A stretch of 64,000 bases of DNA from an alpha proteobacterium SCGC AAA028-D10. GTDB lineage: Bacteria > Pseudomonadota > Alphaproteobacteria > Pelagibacterales > Pelagibacteraceae. The notes below the pieces were generated by a model. It was not told the DNA's origin, ran no database searches, and saw nothing but the letters and a program-made list of their open reading frames with translations. Location: contig AZOF01000002.1 of NCBI GenBank assembly GCA_000510845.1, positions 62,001 to 126,000 on the forward strand, in the 5' to 3' direction. Each line of letters opens with the position of its first letter. Within the stretch, counting starts at the first letter, position 1. Positions 60,155 through 64,000 of the stretch are shown piece after piece. The translations under genes and the position numbers were made by a program.

Positions 60155-61807
60155 TTATTTGGCTTTTTCTAGATGCCAAATAATATTAGTGTTTTCATTT
60201 TCTACATTCCCTTCAAGCAGAATAAATGAGGTTTCCTTGATATTGTCTGAGTTACCAAAATAAAGATTCTTTTCAATTTTAGTCGGTATTTGAGGGCTTC
60301 TAAATATCCAGCCCTCACCACCGCTTGAACTAAGCAGGATATCATTTCCCATGGTTTTGGTGATACGAATATCAGGATGAATATGGAATCTTACACTAAA
60401 AGTTAAATTTTTATTCTCTAGGTTTTTGCATTTTAGACTATCAATTCCCTCAATGTGATTTTTTAATTTAAATAAAGTGATTTGTCGTTCATGCAATATT
60501 TTAAATCTTTTTTCATAACCATCATGACCAATGATGTGTTGAATAAATTCTTTATCATTTTTAAATTCTTGCTTAAAAATATTATGTTTTTCGATGAGAG
60601 AATTTCCAAAATATTTTCTAATCAAAGCATTCTTTTGAAATATACAAGACGAAGTATCATTGATTGTAACTGTTGAATGTGCTGCAGTTGACGAGCTTAA
60701 ATAAGATAATTCTTCACCAAGATTTTTGCCTGATCCAGAGTTACAGATAAATTTTACACCATTTGATGCAAGTTCAAATGATAATGGGCCTGCCTGATAA
60801 TTTCTTGAATGCAGCATGGAAGAGGGGTTGTTGGCATCTATAAATAATTCAATTTTTTTAGATTTAATCTTTGCATAACCACAAAAAATATTTTCCATAT
60901 TTTCAAATTCATAACCTCTAGATTCTAAAAACTCATAAAATTTTTCAGTATTAATTTGATTAGCGCCGTTAAAAAGAGGTAGATCCCCGTTTGAAAATCT
61001 TAAAAACTTAAAACAAGTACCAAGAGAATTTATATAAATATTTATAAAAGCAGGGGTTTGCTTTCTAGATAATGTTAACCATTCTCTAATGAGAACTAAA
61101 AAATATAAAGTCCAAAATAAATCTTCAGGGTTTTTGCTTTTGACAAATCCATCTTTATTAACAAAATTTCCAAGTTCATCTTCTAAATTTTTAAGTCCAT
61201 ATTGAGTGTATTCTTCATACTGTTCAAAGGAATTTCCAACTAAAATTAGTACTGCAAGAGATTTTATTTTATCAACACCACCACGAACTAAGCTGATATT
61301 TTTAAATAAATGTTTGGTTTGTTTGACAATATTATTAATTACTTTGCTTCTAAAAATAAGATCACTATTTTTAAAAATAATCTCATAACTTGAAATCCAA
61401 TATATTAACCGCATGGTCACAACATCAAGTGTCCAATATTTTTCATTATAATTTGAAAAATTATTGATCCATTGGTCAATAATTAAGCAGCCTAGTTCTT
61501 TTTCAGTTTTAATATTTAGCGCTGGCAGCCAGGAAAAATTATGAAGTTTTTTTATTTTATCGTCTTCTAAATTAGTGATTTTCCAAACATTAGTTGTAAA
61601 TTTTCTGACACTATTGAGGATAATGGGATCATGATTAATAAGATCTTGAATTAAAAATATATTAGAGGATTCATAAATTCGATGAGGCTGAATACCGCCT
61701 AATGAAACATTATAATTTGAACTTTTAAATTTTTTATTCCTTAATCGATCTTGAAAGCTTTTTTTTAAAGATAAAAGATAAAGATTAAATGTATTGAGAT
61801 TGGACAC
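60155..61807 (-). CDS. Heparinase II/III-family protein
   Basis: The 550-aa protein has an alpha-helical toroid in the first ~300 residues and a C-terminal beta-sandwich, with AGPLSFELASNGVKFICNSGSGK and AAHSTVTINDTSSCIF, motifs of heparinase II/III-like proteins in Alphaproteobacteria (key parts: ASNGVKFICNSG, HSTVTINDTS). It may be a polysaccharide lyase; the true substrate is unknown. No signal peptide is visible. It lies 24 bases upstream of purH and next to rpe. Confidence 0.85.
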   Translation of the reverse strand: MSNLNTFNLYLLSLKKSFQDRLRNKKFKSSNYNVSLGGIQPHRIYESSNIFLIQDLINHDPIILNSVRKFTTNVWKITNLEDDKIKKLHNFSWLPALNIKTEKELGCLIIDQWINNFSNYNEKYWTLDVVTMRLIYWISSYEIIFKNSDLIFRSKVINNIVKQTKHLFKNISLVRGGVDKIKSLAVLILVGNSFEQYEEYTQYGLKNLEDELGNFVNKDGFVKSKNPEDLFWTLYFLVLIREWLTLSRKQTPAFINIYINSLGTCFKFLRFSNGDLPLFNGANQINTEKFYEFLESRGYEFENMENIFCGYAKIKSKKIELFIDANNPSSMLHSRNYQAGPLSFELASNGVKFICNSGSGKNLGEELSYLSSSTAAHSTVTINDTSSCIFQKNALIRKYFGNSLIEKHNIFKQEFKNDKEFIQHIIGHDGYEKRFKILHERQITLFKLKNHIEGIDSLKCKNLENKNLTFSVRFHIHPDIRITKTMGNDILLSSSGGEGWIFRSPQIPTKIEKNLYFGNSDNIKETSFILLEGNVENENTNIIWHLEKAK

Positions 61808-62473
61808 TTAAGCGCAATTTCTTAATTTTTGAATATTATCTTTTAAGGAACCAGAGAAAATAGTTGTTCCAGATACTAAGATATTAGCACCCGCTTTTAT
61901 TGCAAGGGGCGCAGTTTCAAAGTTAATTCCACCATCAATTTCAATATCAATTTTAAGTTTTTTTTCATTAATCATTTTTCTAAGTTCAGTTACTTTAGGC
62001 AGAACTTCACTCATAAAACTTTGTCCCGCAAAACCAGGGTTCACACTCATAATTAAAATAAGATCAATATCATTAATAACATCCATCAAAGCGCTAATAG
62101 GTGTTTTAGGATTTAAAGAAACACCTGCTTTTTTTCCCAAAGATTTAATAGTGCTAACTGCTCTTTTTAAATTGTCCGTTGCTTCAGGGTGGATGGTAAT
62201 GATGTCTGAGCCCGCATCTGCAAACGCTTTAATATATTTTTCAACAGGAGAGATCATTAAATGCACATCAAATGGAAGTTTTGTACATTTTCTAACCATT
62301 TTAATAATAGGAGGGCCCATTGTAATATTTGGAACAAAGTGGCCGTCCATAACATCAATGTGAATTAAATCTGCTCCAGCCTGTTCTAAACTTTTAATTT
62401 CATCGCCTAGAATACTAAAATCAGCTGATAAGATAGATGGTGATATTTTTATATTTTGTGCCACAGCACACAA
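61808..62473 (-). CDS. rpe: Ribulose-phosphate 3-epimerase
   Basis: The 221-aa TIM barrel has ISPSILSADFSILG, ADLIHIDVMDGHFVPNITMGP (metal-binding His and Asp, quoted as HIDVMDGHFVPN), VHLMIS, MSVNPGFAGQSF and the C-terminal IEIDGGINFETA. It interconverts ribulose-5-phosphate and xylulose-5-phosphate in the pentose phosphate pathway. Its stop abuts the heparinase-like gene start. Confidence 0.97.
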   Translation of the reverse strand: MCAVAQNIKISPSILSADFSILGDEIKSLEQAGADLIHIDVMDGHFVPNITMGPPIIKMVRKCTKLPFDVHLMISPVEKYIKAFADAGSDIITIHPEATDNLKRAVSTIKSLGKKAGVSLNPKTPISALMDVINDIDLILIMSVNPGFAGQSFMSEVLPKVTELRKMINEKKLKIDIEIDGGINFETAPLAIKAGANILVSGTTIFSGSLKDNIQKLRNCA

Positions 62474-62511
62474 TTAAATGAATTTAAGGAATTTAAAACG
62501 TTTTTTTATAA

Positions 62512-62847
62512 TTATTTTTTAAACAAACTTAAGAAGACTTGAGTAAATTCACTCTCCAATGGAAAAGAAAGCATACCCATTACTGAATAGCCTAGAGCCC
62601 AAGGCATAAAATAAAATCTGAACATATAAAAAAACCAAGCAACATAAAGCGGCACTAAAGGAGCAATGATAAAACTTGGAGTTACAATATTAAAAGGTTT
62701 AATAATTGGATTTGTAAGTTGTACGAACATTTTCATAAAAAAGAAATTAGAGTCTTCTCTTTGAAAAATATTCATCGCCGTTCTACCAATAAGCGTCCAC
62801 ATAATCATTCCCATTATATAATCAAGAACAAGAACCCAGACTGGCAT
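62512..62847 (-). CDS. YggT-like small membrane protein
   Basis: The 111-aa protein has three hydrophobic segments: about residues 4-22 (WVLVLDYIMGMIMWTLIG), 58-78 (FIIAPLVPLYVAWFFYMFRF) and 80-98. The central FVQLTNPIIKPFNIVTPSFI resembles the YggT loop that follows the first helix. The family is linked to osmotic stress and cell-envelope assembly, with no firm role. The call is moderate because the N-terminal segment differs from classic YggT. Confidence 0.55.
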   Translation of the reverse strand: MPVWVLVLDYIMGMIMWTLIGRTAMNIFQREDSNFFFMKMFVQLTNPIIKPFNIVTPSFIIAPLVPLYVAWFFYMFRFYFMPWALGYSVMGMLSFPLESEFTQVFLSLFKK

Positions 62848-62873
62848 AATTTAGAAAATTTTTTTAAGAAAGT

Positions 62874-62900
62874 TCAAGGGGCGAATAAATCGCCCCTTGA
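62874..62900 (-). terminator. Rho-independent terminator of the symporter gene
   Basis: A perfect 11-bp GC-rich stem, TCAAGGGGCGA (62874-62884) with TCGCCCCTTGA (62890-62900), and a 5-base loop. On the minus strand, after the stem, the sequence becomes U-rich (CTTTCTTAAAAAAATTTT). It lies 13 bases beyond the symporter stop. Confidence 0.9.
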
Positions 62901-62913
62901 GAAAAAGTTTTAA

Positions 62914-64000
62914 TTAAGCATGCCTTATGACAGTTTTGCCTGAAGCTATTCTCACTTCATCAATCATGTCCATAACAGCTTTTGACTCTGGTTTTGTAAC
63001 CAAACTTACAGTGACCATGGCAATCAAGCTAACTAAAGCTCCAGGAATACCAAATCGTAAGTTGTCTACAAATATCCAGTGAATGTCTTTCCAAGGTGTT
63101 GCACCCATGAACCACGTTATGTCCTTATTCGGAACGCCAACCCAAGTTAGGTAAGCAAATCCAGCGATAAGACCACAAAGCATTCCAGCGATTGCACCAG
63201 ATCGAGTTGCTCTCTTCCACCATACACCAAGTACAAGTGGGAAGAACAATCCAGACATTGCAAAGTCAAACGCCCACGCTACGGCTCCTAAGATACCTGT
63301 AAGTCTGAATGATGCAAAAATTGCAGCAAGCGACCCAAGCACAACTAAAAGAACACGAGCAACGATTAATCTTTTTTGCACTGAAGCTTTTGGATCAATC
63401 ATTTTGTAGTAGATGTCGTGAGACACTGCATTAGCCATAGCAAGAATTAGACCATCCGCAGTTGACATCGCGGCAGCTAATCCACCGGCAGCAACAAGTC
63501 CAGAGATCACGTATGGAAGACCTGCTATTTCAGGAGTTGCAAGAACAACCACGTCTTCATTCATGAACCATTCGCTTAATTGCAGAACGCCATCATTGTT
63601 AAAGTCTACGATTCTCACCTGACCAACCGCCACCCAGTTTTTCACCCACTCGATTGCCATTACATCAGAAATTTTCTTTCCAATAATAGCTGTAGGTAAA
63701 TTAGGATCCATCAAGCTGATTTTAGACACTGTTGCAAGCATTGGTGCTGATAAATAAAGCAGTCCAATGAAGAATAGTGACCAACCAACAGATCTTCTAG
63801 CTGAAGTTACAGTAGGAGTTGTGAAGTACCTCATTAAAATGTGAGGTAAAGACGCTGTGCCGACCATCATACAAATTGCAAGAGAAATATATCTCCAAGC
63901 AACTTCGTGACCTGCAGGAACTGCTGAGTGACCGCCTACAATGTATTTAAGCGATGTAGCATTTCCAAGTGCATCACTTGGTATTTTGGCAGCATCCATG
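62914..64000 (-). CDS. Sodium:solute symporter (SSS family, acetate/ActP-like), C-terminal part
   Basis: 361 codons of the 3' end are in the window, and the gene continues past the right edge (SSS transporters have ~500-600 residues). About eight membrane segments can be seen, with the sodium symporter signature region GLVAAGGLAAAMSTADGLILAMANAVSHD, here in short: AAMSTADGLILAMANA. The C-terminal half has an extra soluble insert with a Ca-binding-like DFNNDGVLQLSEWF, an EF-hand-type loop, between two membrane segments. ActP-like transporters import acetate or related acids. It is highly expressed by codon use and ends in a strong terminator. Confidence 0.85.
   Translation of the reverse strand, partial: MDAAKIPSDALGNATSLKYIVGGHSAVPAGHEVAWRYISLAICMMVGTASLPHILMRYFTTPTVTSARRSVGWSLFFIGLLYLSAPMLATVSKISLMDPNLPTAIIGKKISDVMAIEWVKNWVAVGQVRIVDFNNDGVLQLSEWFMNEDVVVLATPEIAGLPYVISGLVAAGGLAAAMSTADGLILAMANAVSHDIYYKMIDPKASVQKRLIVARVLLVVLGSLAAIFASFRLTGILGAVAWAFDFAMSGLFFPLVLGVWWKRATRSGAIAGMLCGLIAGFAYLTWVGVPNKDITWFMGATPWKDIHWIFVDNLRFGIPGALVSLIAMVTVSLVTKPESKAVMDMIDEVRIASGKTVIRHA

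Overview
The window looks like chromosomal DNA of an AT-rich, streamlined alphaproteobacterium, most likely a SAR11/Pelagibacterales member. The reasons are the very low GC content, gene gaps of a few bases or overlaps, an alphaproteobacterial gene order (leuS-lptE-holA facing parB-parA-rsmG-mnmG-mnmE; maf-aroE-coaE-dnaQ on one side and hemE-hemH-hemJ-rho on the other side of an origin-like gap), and a single large porin gene. The species call is inference; no rRNA lies in the window.

Layout. 1-4.1 kb: tail of dapB, then nth, a PfkB kinase, an atypical response regulator, an L,D-transpeptidase-like protein, a YggS protein and a ThiE-like protein. 4.1-9.9 kb: porin, a DUF3576-like lipoprotein, leuS, lptE, holA. 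9.9-28.9 kb: a mostly leftward block with parB-parA-rsmG (which contains a perfect parS), mnmG, mnmE, ubiH-like, hisB-H-A-F-E, an Smr protein, a Tim44-like protein, dnaQ, coaE, aroE, maf and a PPSR protein; ogt, ftsK-lolA and secB run rightward. 28.9-29.2 kb: a gene-free gap between the PPSR gene and hemE that is the probable oriC. 29.2-33.8 kb: hemE-hemH-hemJ, rho, a LON-domain protein and tRNA-Gly(GCC).

33.8-57.55 kb is an integrated mobile element of about 23.8 kb, inserted at the 3' end of tRNA-Gly. It is bounded by a perfect 26-bp direct repeat (33765-33790 and 57530-57555) and carries a tyrosine integrase near its left end. Both ends carry copies of a 12-bp motif (GGCAGACAACTT) that look like integrase arm sites. 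It has no phage structural or conjugation genes. Its cargo is a peroxiredoxin, a serine recombinase, a 1125-aa RecB-like nuclease/RNase H-like/SF1 helicase protein behind four small genes, a restriction-modification-like trio, a PD-(D/E)XK protein, a DUF4116-type repeat protein, an exported HtrA-like protease translationally coupled to a Pif1-like helicase, and many unknown small proteins. A small unknown family (motif LPWLN) occurs three times, each copy at the head of a rightward cassette. The element also holds several dyads placed like operators and a 648-bp structured gene-free region.

57.6-64 kb returns to housekeeping DNA: pterin-4a-carbinolamine dehydratase, an alpha/beta hydrolase-like protein, purH, a heparinase II/III-like protein, rpe, a YggT-like membrane protein, and the 3' part of a sodium:solute symporter gene that runs off the right edge.
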